From Cyanidiococcus yangmingshanensis (taxonomy: Eukaryota; Rhodophyta; Bangiophyceae; Cyanidiales; Cyanidiaceae), in the NCBI GenBank assembly GCA_013995675.1, contig VWRR01000013.1, forward strand, positions 1 to 64,000: a stretch of 64,000 nucleotides of DNA. The letters run 5' to 3'. The translations under genes were made by a program, and so were the position numbers. Shown here piece by piece: positions 10,919 to 22,060 of this stretch (position 1 is its first letter; each line of letters begins with the position of its first letter). The notes below the pieces were generated by a model. It had not been told where the DNA came from. It searched no databases and worked only from the letters and a program-made list of their open reading frames with translations.

Positions 10919-12538
10919 ATGAGTACCAAGATTTTCAACGAGGGCGACACGATCAAACTCTGGTCAAGTCTCTTAATAGCCGAAGAACTATCTCTATGTG
11001 CCTCTAAGCCACTAGTCCGCAAGAAAATACTTGCTGAAGCCGAACCGTGAAAGGCCTAAAAGCCGACCGATAACGACGTAGTGAAGGCGCACGCAGCCAC
11101 CGTCACACGTGTACAGAATGTTCCGGAAATTACATGTTCTCGATCGCGAGAACTCGTGGACGGAACCGGCGCGTGGACGCGACATTCCCGCCTGGGGCCG
11201 TTCTCGGAACGGGTGCGATCTCGAGAGCTCCTTATCATGGTCATGGGCATAGACAGGTGCTCAGTCAGGTGAACTCACTCCAAGTAGAACGCAGGAATTT
11301 GATCCGTTTATCCTTTATGGCGCGGCCTGACTGCTTATCAGTTTTTCTCTACATATCTTGAAGACACGTCGCGCGTGTCCGTCCGGGCGTCTCGTGTGCC
11401 CAAGTACCTTGCTTTCGTACTCATATGGCGAAAAGAGAGACCAACGGAGCTTTGCCTTGCCCATGAGGTCATTTCTCGAGGTTTGATTGTGTTCATTGAT
11501 GCACTGGAAGTCCCTATATCTTAGGTAACTCGCGGAAATCTTGTTCGTAACGTTAAGTCATCGAGAAACGCGCACAACCTCGGTCGCAGCGAACGATCAC
11601 TTGGGTATTTAGAGCCGGACCATCGATCCGTTCGATGACGATGAGTGGCTTCTTTTGCCTGGATATACAATCAGAGACAAATACTGCTTCCGATTCGCTC
11701 CATATGAATCCAGTATACAGAGACCCTCAAGTCTCGTCAATGATTCCAGCCCCAGATATGATTGCATCGGAGCGTCTCGTAAGCTCGCATACATTTCTCG
11801 GGTATTTCTGGATCGGAGCAGAGTGCTCTGACGACAAAAGCGCCGAGCACCTTGCAAAGCCCCCAGAGCTAAAGAAAGGATTGGAAACCTCCAGACATGG
11901 AAAGGACTGGGAAATCCCGCCGATCACATCTGGCTCAAAAGGATGTGCAATAATACTCATTGCGACTGGGCCTTGCCTGTCCTGGCCCCAGTTTACATCG
12001 TTGAAAACCAGCCGTTTCGTCATCCGTTGGTTCCGTTTCGCGCCGAGATACACAAAGACTTTGATTTTGAGGAATTGCTCCATCGGCTTCGCTGGGCAGC
12101 TTCTTCGAGTTCAGCAGGGCGCGATCTTCGGTGATTCCGATGAGCATCTGCGCAGAATGTAGTGTTTGCCGCAGTGACAGAAAATAAAGTTAGTTGCGCA
12201 CGGCATCAGACTGGGGATAGAGCCTCAATCATTGTCCGCAGCTGGTGTCATTCGCGCCCGCAGATAATCGAATAAAATGTCCGACCCTTCGGGTGGCGTT
12301 TAGGATTGGCTTCGAGCACCATATCAACAAAAGCGCAAATGCCCATGCTCTGCTAGCTGTTGCTCGCTCATGAAATTCCCAAAGAACCGAGTGGAATTTC
12401 ATCACTTTGGAAGAAAAGGCGCCAAAGCTTTTCAACTCGTTCCGGTAGCTTTGATGCTTCTTCATGATGCCTCGAAACCTTCGTTTTTTTCTGCAATGCA
12501 TTTTATGCATAGTAGGGCTGGAAACTCACTTCTGGGAT
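10919..12538. other. Long stretch without a recognised gene
   Basis: Contains the presumed promoter of the kelch-Hog gene at its left side. Open frames around 11635-12162 on both strands have no family signature and I do not call them. No RNA gene or repeat was found. Confidence 0.4.
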
Positions 12539-13597
12539 TCACTCTTCAACAACTTTATCACAACGATATTCGTATCCAGCACATGTGTATGGCAAATGCA
12601 ACTCGGCTTGTAACCCCCATCCTGACTTTGCCGATACCTCTTCCAAAACTGCGATGCTTCGGCGCAAATGCTCGCGCTCGTCTCCGTCCATAAACAAGAG
12701 AATCTGCAGCGTCTCCAAAACACCATTCCGGCCGAGCACACAGGGAAGCGAGAGAAACATATCGCTTGATGCGAGACCTTTCAGGGCGCCGGTACGCGTC
12801 GACACGGGCATGACCTCGCGTTGATCCTGCAAAATGGCAGTCACAGTGCTCCCAACAGCACTGCCGATCGCCCAGTTGGTGTGCCCCTTGAGCTCAATGA
12901 CCTCGTACGCAGCTCGAAGCACCCGTTGGTGTACATCATTGACCAGTCCAGCGAAAGGTTCTTCGGAGACTCCGGCGCCGGGGAGCGAAAGAAAGCATTT
13001 TTGCAGGGGCACGCCCCCTACCGAGGTGCCACTCCGATAAACGAACGACGAGTCACTATGCTCACCAAGCATCATCGCTTGAAAAGAGATTGAATCGATA
13101 CCAAATGCCTGCGCGATTAGTGTCTGGAAACGAGACGAATCAAGGTACGTGCCCGATCCAATGACCCGATGACAAGGAAGGCCACTCATGCGCCAAGCCA
13201 GATGCGTCAACAGGTCGACGGGATTGCTCACAACAAGGAGAAGCGTATTCGGTGAATACTAGACAAGAGGCGGAATAATATTACGGAAAAGAGCCGCGTT
13301 CCCAGCCATGAGCTCAAGGCGACTTTCCCCGGGTCGTTGGCGCACCCCAACAGTGATGATGCATATTGCCGAGTGGGCCGTATCCGCATACGAGTCTGCG
13401 GCAGACACGCGGGTGCTGGAGAAGGCCCCTCCGTGTTGCACATCCATGACGTGACCTTTCAGCTTCTCTTATAGGACATCAACAAGAACAATCTCGCTGC
13501 ATACGCGACGTGTCTGCAGACTATATGCACAGGCCACGCCAACGTCCCCAGCGCCAACAATCGTGACCCGCACAGGATACGCAGGCTGGCTGTCAGG
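12539..13597 (-). pseudogene. L-lactate dehydrogenase relic with in-frame stops
   Basis: One continuous reading phase gives an LDH-like protein: the Rossmann start VTIVGAGDVGVACAY, VMDVQHG, GESRLELM, YSPNTLLLVVSNPVD, HRVIGSGT(Y)LDSSRF and the active-site LGEHSDSS. The order and spacing match L-lactate dehydrogenase. Two stops interrupt it in frame: TAA at 13469-13471 (where the family has a residue before EKLKG) and TAG at 13259-13261 (where the family has Lys before YSPN). There is no in-frame ATG before the dinucleotide fold; another stop lies just upstream. No frameshift is needed. With catalytic motifs preserved, loss may be recent. It could only be functional with readthrough, for which I see no evidence. 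It is probably a decayed host gene or subtelomeric duplicate. Confidence 0.8.
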
Positions 13598-15765
13598 CGC
13601 CTACGGCTCGCTTGCTGCGGTTGCCTCGCCAAATATTCGGGTGCGCTAATCGACTGCTGATTTCTCCATCTTAGGCAGCGGTATATGCGCAGAAGCGCAT
13701 CGCTTTCGAGGCTAACCGAGCGCACGCCAAGAGCGGTCTCCTCGAAACTACCAGCTGGTACAATAAAAAGCCCTGTAGGCGGTGCACCAGCAAACCTTGA
13801 CACTGTCGAGCAATTGTCTATATCAAGTGCTTCCCTCTTCGAGTAAATGATCAGCACCAAGGACGCGCAGTTCCAAGCAGGCTTGCGCAATAAAAAGTGC
13901 GACAGAGGAAACTGACCCTCGCGACTCGCAACCGGCTCCAGCGTTTCGATCCGGAGGCCCTCTTCAACGACGCCTCGCATCGTCCAGTGACGCGCGTCGA
14001 TCGCCATGCACGGATCCGCCACCATGGTATTCGGATCCGCCGCCTCCAGAGGCAGCAGCGTCCATGCATCGCCAGGGGCCTATCCGCGAGCCGCCTTGGG
14101 CGGACACGTATCCTTCCGCCACGATCGATGGCACGCATGGTCGCCGCGCCTCCAGGCTGAGGTTCAAGTCTGGCCACGAGTGAAGATACGACTCTAAAAA
14201 GGAAGAGGAAGCAGAATTCAGAGTCGCAGCTGAGTAGAAAGGTTGATCCTGGCAGGTCTCGCCCTTGTGCATCTGTGTTTTCCGAAACAACGGTGCAAAA
14301 GGCCATTTTTAGCAATCTGAAGGTCCCGCGTGCGCACGTCCGACACTCCTTCGTTGATCGAAAGAGATATAGATCAAGCGGCCTTCTGCCGGCCGTGAGA
14401 GTGCTTCAGGTGAGACCCGCTCTGAGGATCTTTCCAGATGTGCCGCATAACAAGCAATGCTCAGAACGCTGGCGATTCCATGTGCATCGGCGCATCTCTC
14501 CCGGGTTGCGTGAGCAAGACGAACGGTGCCGGCAGTTTTGATAACTCTACACTTCGACGGGAGTGACTGGCGATTCATGTTGGCACGGTCAATGTCACGC
14601 TCATACGCGGAACTTGCTCCATCTGGTGATAGCAGCGGGTTCGGATTTGCGAAAGAGCGTGCAGGTGCGGTTGCACGAGGCCCTTGGCTCGACTCGGCGT
14701 GGGATTCGTGGGCGAGTTTGACGTACATGCCCTCGCTGGGGCCTGCAATTCCGGCCGGAAGCAAATCGGGCGGCCCTAAAACTGGATGCAATCTGGAATG
14801 GCTCGAGACGGAAGCATCAGCGCTTGGCAAGATAGACGCTTTGATTACAGGCTGTTCAGATGGGGAATTATCCTTTTCTCTCCAGCGAAATACTCGTGCA
14901 TGATCACCAGCTCATCATCGCTGCAGTCCTAGGTTCGACTCGCAAAGCCAACGGAACCAAGATTCGTGATGGCGCAAAAGACAGCAGAAACAGCTTGCCT
15001 GCGCAAATGCTGGGTCGAAGTGTCTTGAGCTCAGCGCAACCATAAAAGCAGTTCGAAAATGCAAGCTAGTATCCTATGTAAACGAGCTTGAAAAGTGGAC
15101 ACTATGCTGCATGTTTCAGTTCGGTAACACGGCTCTATAGGGACCCATTCCGTTCAGAAAGGAAGCGTGCTTCCCTGGACATAAGCCCAGCAGTACTCAA
15201 GTTGTGCTAAAAGGTGCAAGTTGGCCAAAACCGAGCGCTTCCTCGAATCGCTGACCGAGTTCGGCAAGTTCTCTCGCACTCCGTGACCTACGACTCTTGC
15301 ATGCTCAAACCGACACGGAAGCCTCTGGGCCACGAAAGGTCTAGAAGCAAACGTCCGTTCCAAAGTTCAATGACCGGCACCTCACGAAGGAGGACAGCAA
15401 ACTATTTGTGGCCGCAACGCTCTCGACTTAGACTCGTCCTTTGCCAGCGCCGAGGCTCCTCCCAGCGCAGCGGTCCTCTTTCAAAAGAAACCAGTTCGCC
15501 TGGCACAAGAGAGCATGGATAAGCAACTGACCGAATCATACCTTTAGGAACCTTTTCAGTCAAATGGGCATCAAACCGTTTCCGAACAAAGCTGGAGCCG
15601 CTCTGAGACAATGTTGTTTATCGGCTTGCGAGTGCATCCAGACGCGGCTCGCTGCCCTGGGCGCAGCTGAGAAACCACTCTCTCGTTCCGGACAGAAAAG
15701 TTTCGTCATAGTTCTGCGTCAGCGCTTCCGAGATGCGACTCGAATGAGAACCATAAACTGTCATA
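13598..15765. other. Degenerate zone without a recognised gene
   Basis: Both strands carry open frames of 60-190 codons but none shows a family motif. A coding-like fragment on the + strand near 15360-15530 changes frame and I could not identify it. Nothing else stands out. Confidence 0.4.
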
Positions 15766-16770
15766 GTGAAAGAGATGAATCGATCATTGCTTGATCGCCT
15801 GCTTCCTTTTGCGCGAGCGGAGCTCCCGGACCAAGTCGAGGTCTCGCTCGAGGAGCATGGTCTCGATCGCTGCTATGCGTTCACGCCGCGGTATGGACAC
15901 GTCCTGGCAGTGGGCCTCGCTGAAGGTTCCAGAACCCTCTACGACTTCGTGACGAGAGCACTTGCAACGAAACTTTATGGCCGCACCAAAGAAATTTTTT
16001 CGCTGAACTTTGTGCCGCAAACTTCAGGGCTCCGTAGTCCGTCTCTGGACGGCTCGCTGCGCCTCTAGAACGTGCGTTATGCCCGCTGCCTGCTCTGCGT
16101 TCGATTTGAGGCGCAAGTAGCGCGAGCAACGATACAACCGCGTTTCCATCGAAACCGTCTGTGCTGCGTCTCGCAGACCGGCCAGTCAACACTTCTGCTT
16201 CAGTCGCCGACCGAGCCCGGCGAGTACCATCTCTCTGAGTGTTTGGCCAGTTGGGTGCTTTCCACTGCGCCTGATGGAATAAGGGCAGGTTCTGTGCATG
16301 AAGGCTCTGAGTCAAATAGGCACGCGCGTGCGATAGCATCGCCTTTGGAAACATCCGAGCGAGGAGCATCGAACCCAAACCTATCGATGGCCACGACTGA
16401 TCAAACAGCGTCAAATGTCGTCTTGTTGAGGGAGCTCAGCGAGAGCGGTACAGTGGAACTACCGCCGGCACTGGCTGGGAACTCGAACGCTCCGCTGGCC
16501 TATCTAGCGGCAGACTTTGACCACAGCGATAACTATATTATTACCCACGCTGCCGAACAGTCGGGACCTATCCAGGTGTTTCCGATCGAGTATGCTGAGG
16601 ACCCATCCGCGGACGCTGTCCAAGCTGGTTGCTTGGTGGGTTCTTTCTTATGACCTCCAGGAGCTTTTGTGAAGCAAATCCTGTTTGCCGAGCGAGAGGA
16701 CGGGTTGCTGGTTGTCTCTCACGATCTTGTTGTGCGCGTTCCTCCACAACATCAGGGCATCCTTGGCGAA
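15766..16770 (+). pseudogene. RBBP5/Swd1 (COMPASS WD40 subunit) relic with in-frame stops
   Basis: A single reading phase aligns by eye with the N-terminal half of RBBP5: LLDRLLPF near the start, GHVLAVGLAEG-(x)n-YDFVTRALA, the strand LDGSLRL-stop-NV where the family has a Trp before the next residue, LCVRFEAQVARATIQPRFH, LAADFDHSDNYIITH, and KQILFAEREDGLLVVSHDLVVRV matching the IKSIEFAR...IIRVYD strand of the animal protein. Stops occur at 16066-16068 (TAG in place of TGG Trp) and 16651-16653 (TGA). The C-terminal half is not recognisable after about 16770. RBBP5 is a scaffold of the SET1/MLL histone H3K4 methyltransferase complex. The relic probably derives from a duplicated or lost nuclear gene; an intact copy elsewhere would be expected. 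Confidence 0.7.
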
Positions 16771-17640
16771 CCGGGCCTGCATGGCTGCATATCAGCCAGC
16801 GGGAAAGCCCCGACACCTGCCTGCCTTTTCGTCGAGTGTTTAGTTGGCAGAACAAAGAGAAATCATTCCCCAATTTACGCATTCATATCTGCTGGCCTTC
16901 CAAGACTATATCCATTCCTTTCGCATTCCTCAAAATGCTTGTGCACTGCAAATCAACTCATCAACGGGTGAAAGTAGAGAGTCAGGCCGTTCTAGAGCAG
17001 CAGAAGAGACCAGGCCAACACGCTTTGGTGCCTTGGGGCATGTTCCCCTAAATGCAGCAAAGATGTGTTCGCGAACACCAAAGACGCAAGCACCCAGACG
17101 CAAACTACATACGCAAACGCGCCAATCTCGAAGAGCACATACAAGGCCCAGCTACCTGTATTCACTTGTGGTAGATAGCCTCAGATCAAATTGTGACACA
17201 ACGAATCCCTCTTCAGCCGCAGGTGTTTTGCAGCGTCGAAGGTCGCAAGCTGTAAAGCATAGCCGAGCAGGATCGGCAAGCACAATAGCCCAAACATGCC
17301 GTGATATTGACTTGGATTTGATTCATGTGAAGCGTCCGTAATCTTAGCATGCTGCTCAATCACTGTACTTCCGTGTCATCAACAACATCTGATTCTACAA
17401 GCTCTGAGCCGAAAATTCGTGCCCTTTGGATAGCAGCGCGGCGCTCGAGTCTTGGCTCGCACTCTGAAAATCACTCCAACGCCGATTTCGACGCTTTTCA
17501 ACAAACGTTGCAAAGGCATGCCGTGCTCAATATTCTCGTTCCTTGCGAAAGCATCGTTGCCCTCTGCACAGCGTACGTTCCAATCCAAAACCAGTGCATA
17601 CGATAGTGCTTGCCGGAAACCGCCTAACTGATGGCGGCAT
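16771..17640. other. No recognised gene
   Basis: May contain the decayed remainder of the RBBP5-like relic, but no alignable block remains. No RNA gene or repeat seen. Confidence 0.4.
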
Positions 17641-18981
17641 CTACACCGTCGATGATACAGTCGCAGACGCTGAAGTAGTTGCCGTAGCCGACGTAGTCGC
17701 AGTCGCAGTTGCGGTCGATGTTGCGGTTGCAGTTGCGGTTGCAGTTGCGGTCGCGGTCGCGGTTGCGGTCGCGGTTGCGGATACAACAGGCGACGGCGAC
17801 GGCGTCGGGGTCGGACTTACCACAACGCACTCGTTGTTGATGCATTCCTCATTCGAGCGACAGCAACGGACCTTGTTCACCAGGTTATCCGAGGGGATCA
17901 AATACGTGCCGCACTGCTTGGTCGGGTCCTTGCAGACGCAGAACGAGGGCAAGATGAGTTGGTTCTGTGGTTGCTCGAGCTGCTGCTGAATGTTGTTATT
18001 GTTGTTGTTGCTGGACGGGCTGTAGGTGCAGTTCTGTGTCTCGGCATTGCAGCACTCGGGGCCACATATTACGTACGTCGTGTTCGAGGTATTGCTGTTC
18101 GTACCGCTCAGCGAGTTCGACACGTAGCCATAAGTCTGGCAGACGTACTCGCTCACCTGCTGATAGCACTCGCCGCCAAAGCCAAGGCAGCAACCCGCGT
18201 CCAGACACTGCTGAGGCGTGTACGTCGACGTCCGGCCCGTGAGCATATCCTCTCCATAGAGAATCGAGCGCAACAGACGCACCAACTGATTGTTGTTTTG
18301 TTGCTGTTGCGGCACGCTATTGCAGGGCTGGCGCTCAAACTCGGGCACCACGCACGTCTTCTCGGGCTGGAAGCAGTACGGGTCCGTCGCAAAGTCGCTC
18401 GGCTGCTTGCCATTCTGCACCCACTGGTTCTGCGCCTGCGAGTCGTAACAGCACCCTTGGGCGTAGCAGGTGAACTGGTTGATGCCTGCGTTCCCGCACG
18501 GCTGGCGCTGGCTACCTGGCGAAGGACACTTGGGCACAGGCGCTTGCACTTCCTGTAGTGCCACCGAGGCCTGCGGCGCATGGTTGATGTCGTAGTAGCA
18601 CCAGGGTGCCAGGATGCCGTTAGCGGTCGGCTGCCAGCAGCATCCGGGAATCGCAGTGCACTCGTCGGGATAGATATAGCTCCAGCCACAGGGCACGCGT
18701 TGCGACACGGGGACAACACTGCAGGCAGCAGAGACGACTGGTAGCACGCATTCATTCGTCGTCGGATTGAAACAGCATCCGACTTGCTGGCAGGCGTCCG
18801 GGTTGTTGTACTGGCCGGGTGAGCCACACACTTCAGCGGTGCAACCTGGTGTTGGCGTCGGGGTAGCAGTTGCGGCTACTGCCAAAGCAGGTAGCCCACT
18901 TCCCAAAAAGAGCAAAAACGTTCCCAACAAAAGCGCAAAGGCCTGCGCCGTAAAGCAGGCACGTTTTCCAAGTATCATCAT
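17641..18981 (-). CDS. Secreted cysteine-rich protein with trefoil (P-type) domains
   Basis: The longest frame opens with GTG; the first ATG at 18981 gives 446 residues and puts a signal sequence at the N-terminus (MMILGKRACF followed by about 24 hydrophobic residues and a short Thr-Pro run). The body is rich in Cys. At least two segments fit the trefoil pattern: C-x7-R-x2-CG-x8-C-x5-CC with a final WCYY (about residues 87-130), and a second with SQRQPCG, CYAQGCCYD and a final YCF (about 152-204). Two further degenerate copies contain QCLDAGCC and a GPECC block. A Pro-Thr linker and a long Thr-Ala repeat tail end the protein. Trefoil domains act in mucin-like or lectin-like secreted proteins. 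A role at the naked cell surface of this alga is an inference. Potential N-glycosylation sites (NTSNTT) are present. Confidence 0.8.
   Translation of the reverse strand: MMILGKRACFTAQAFALLLGTFLLFLGSGLPALAVAATATPTPTPGCTAEVCGSPGQYNNPDACQQVGCCFNPTTNECVLPVVSAACSVVPVSQRVPCGWSYIYPDECTAIPGCCWQPTANGILAPWCYYDINHAPQASVALQEVQAPVPKCPSPGSQRQPCGNAGINQFTCYAQGCCYDSQAQNQWVQNGKQPSDFATDPYCFQPEKTCVVPEFERQPCNSVPQQQQNNNQLVRLLRSILYGEDMLTGRTSTYTPQQCLDAGCCLGFGGECYQQVSEYVCQTYGYVSNSLSGTNSNTSNTTYVICGPECCNAETQNCTYSPSSNNNNNNIQQQLEQPQNQLILPSFCVCKDPTKQCGTYLIPSDNLVNKVRCCRSNEECINNECVVVSPTPTPSPSPVVSATATATATATATATATATATSTATATATTSATATTSASATVSSTV
17693..17785. repeat. Hexamer-based repeat coding Thr-Ala tail
   Basis: On the + strand a run of GTTGCG/GTCGCG/GTTGCA hexamers; on the coding strand it gives about fourteen alternating Ala-Thr pairs at the C-terminus of the trefoil protein. 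The array stays in frame and is likely length-variable. Confidence 0.8.
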
Positions 18982-21900
18982 CTTGTTTGGTAACTTAATC
19001 TCTTTCTCACTAAACACGAACTGATCGAGTACTGTTGATTTAGTGTTCTAACTGGTCTCTAGGATGTCTTCTTAGTTCGCCGAGAAACAGCAAAGTTTGT
19101 CGGGCACAAGTCAACACCCCAGCTGCCAGCCGTACACTGCGTGAAGAACAACAACAACCAACGTGCAAAGTGGCCGCCGACAAATTTTGAATTCCGCAAA
19201 AGGCACTCGAGCGCCATGCGAAATCGACGATCACGATGAAGAAAAAACGCTTCTGCGCCAGAACTGCTCCCGCAGTTTCGATTTCGCACTTGGCGCCAAA
19301 ATCGGCCACGGACAGCGTGTCTGTCGCGGCCACGCTTGCTTCGTGAACGATTCCTGCGGTGCACGGCGGACACGCATAGCCTCAGCTGGCGACATGAACG
19401 TCGTTCCCTATCTCGGGCTCTCGTTTGTTGACAACTTGTGAGGCGGACGCTCGCCGCGCTCTCTATTTCATCCAAGGCGGCTTTGCAGCGACGGTGCCTT
19501 ATGACATATATATCTGTCGCTTCGAACTGTAGAACCAGGTTTTGGTGTAGACGATGACGATACGGGCTGCTGAACTATGTAAGCCTAGCGTGTGCGAGGT
19601 CTCGACAGTGTTCTCCATGCTCAGACAGACGGCGTTTCTGGTTGCGCGTTTAGGGGAACTCGACAAAACTCACTCCTTCGCCTGCCCTTGACGTAGTCTC
19701 CTATTCGAACTTTGTGATTTTTCGGAAACACCCAAGAGAGCAAGCAGTATAGTCAAGGTATCTTTTGCCGCCCACAAACGGGCATCAAAGCGACTGTATC
19801 GGGAACCAAAACAAGCAGAGTCCTGGCCCGCGCAACGAGCGTATAGACGCAGAATCGCAGACGCATGTCCAACGTCAAGTGGCGGCATCAAAGTTTGCTC
19901 ACCTGTACAGGTTTCTTTAGCGAAAACTAGTGAAATATGTAGCTTTCATCAAAGCCTCAGCCAAGAATTGCCTTTCCGAGTCTGTGTTCGGCGCCCTTGC
20001 GGAACGGTGTCTCGAGCACACAACCATGGCCCGAAACCACGGCTAGTACAACACCGGAATAAAGTATCGCGACCTCGACCAGCGAAAACCAGCCACCAAC
20101 TCAGAATGTACTATCGAGCCATTGTGACGTCACTCTGCCAGCCAGGAAGCGCGAACCAACGAGCAAACTAGTGCTCGCGGAAACCCATATGACGACAGTG
20201 GCGCTGAGGCATCCACCGAACGCACCGTCGAACGCCGCTCGAGCACGCTGTTTGCGACTGGCGACTGGCGACTGGCGTTGCACAACCCGTATAAACAACG
20301 CACTACAGTCGCTGAAACCATCTGTAGCGCCTGATGCAAAGGCCAGGTCTGCTCAAACAGTGCTTTCGGCGCCTGTTGAGCAACCAGGCCGGCGGGCAAA
20401 CGACTGGGCCCGCGGAGAAGCCCTTCTACGGCGGACTCCGTGGCTTTCTCGAGCGGCTCCGGCGTGGTCGGGTTTTCCGCACAGACTTGGAGCCAGAGAA
20501 CTGGAGAGAGCCTTGGAGAGAGTCTCGTTTCCGCTACCCATCTCCGGGGTAAGTTTCTATGTAACCGAGCTGAAATGATGACCTTAGACGATTAGAACTT
20601 GATCTCTAATTGGACAAGTGTCGCCCCTATCGTAGTTTTGGCTGAAGACCTTGACAGCCTTGCCGAGAACGAATCGTGCTGATCAGCGTTTGGTCTCCAA
20701 GGGACCGCAGAAAAATCTGAAGGAAGGATACGAAACTAACCGTAGACGGAGAGTATCTCACCGCGAACTCGCCTAGTTCCCAAAAGCCGGCACTGATCCC
20801 TCAAGGCCCGCAGCAACGAGTCTTCGATATCACGTACCATAGCCGCGATGAACGGCGTCGGGTCATCCGAGAAACATACCTTCTGAGGGTGTCGCCCTCT
20901 GAACCCATACCAAGCTCGTCGGAGGCATCGAACACTTCATCGTTACCGCCCACTCCAGGCGTCTTTCTGCGCTGGCAGAACCTCGGCTCGCTGAAGGAAT
21001 TCACACGTGAATGAGCGCATCCGAGGAATAGCAACGGAATCACTGATAGTGCGGGCAGTCGCTGCTTCGATCCAATAGAGAGAGACTGAAACAGAGACGC
21101 AAGACGGGTATGATAGCGGAATCCGATTCACGAGAACAAAAACATAAGATCGGCTCGTTGAGGAGCCCGTGGTCTCGTAGCGCAGCGCAACAGGAACGCG
21201 GGAATGATTCCGTTGGATGCTCCTTGACTGCGAGCTGTATCGCCGCCGCAGCGGATACGCCCAGACCGTCAGAGGAGCCAGTCTGACAAGTGTAAGAATC
21301 ACCGCTCACCGGGAAACTGCGCGACAAGTAAACCAACGAATAGATGCGCAGGACAGCATGTTGGGCGAGTCAGATTCCGGCCGACTCTTCGCGACGGTGT
21401 CAGGTCAACACATGGCTCCTTCGCCTGATGCCTTCCGAGAGGCGAGCGATGGACTTGCTTGGACGCTCTCCGTTGCCATTGCAGCACCCGGATCCACATC
21501 CACACTCATTTTGGTGTAGCCCATGAAGCGGTCGCGGTGAATGCTGAGTACTTCAAGGGAGACTACGTAGGCCATATGGGCTTATTGCGCGACCGCTCTG
21601 CCTCAGCTGTGCCCATAATATCTCTCATTCCCCAAAGTGGCTCTCAAGGGCGCCGCTATTGCATCCATCTGGAGACATTCGCTATAACGACAGTTTTTCA
21701 GGGGGTTTCAACACACAGATGACCCAGAACGCTCCTGGTGCGACCCCGGATTCGCTCGATTTGCAAAGGAGTACAGATTCGGCAGTAAACAGCGAGCAAG
21801 AGATATGCCCGACCTTTTCGTTCACTGGGAATCGTGCCTGCGCTCAGTTTCCCGGTGCATCGCGACGCCCACCATTTCGCTCTTCATCCGCTCTTCAATA

Positions 21901-22060
21901 GTCTTGGGGTTTCTCCGCTCCCTCGAACTTGTCCAGCGTCGGGTCGCAACATTAGAAGGATATCATCATGGCGGAGTTCGCTGGCACCTTCCGAGTGAGT
22001 TTACATTCGATAGCGATACGCAACAGAGGAATGCAACGATGCTTCCGCTGAGATCTGCGT
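18982..22060. other. 3-kb stretch without a recognised gene
   Basis: No family motif on either strand. On the + strand around 21500-21900 fragments in changing frames look coding-like (for example a block reading MPDLFVHWE near 21805), which might be the end of a decayed hydrolase, but I cannot name it. No tRNA B-box or repeat seen. Confidence 0.35.
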
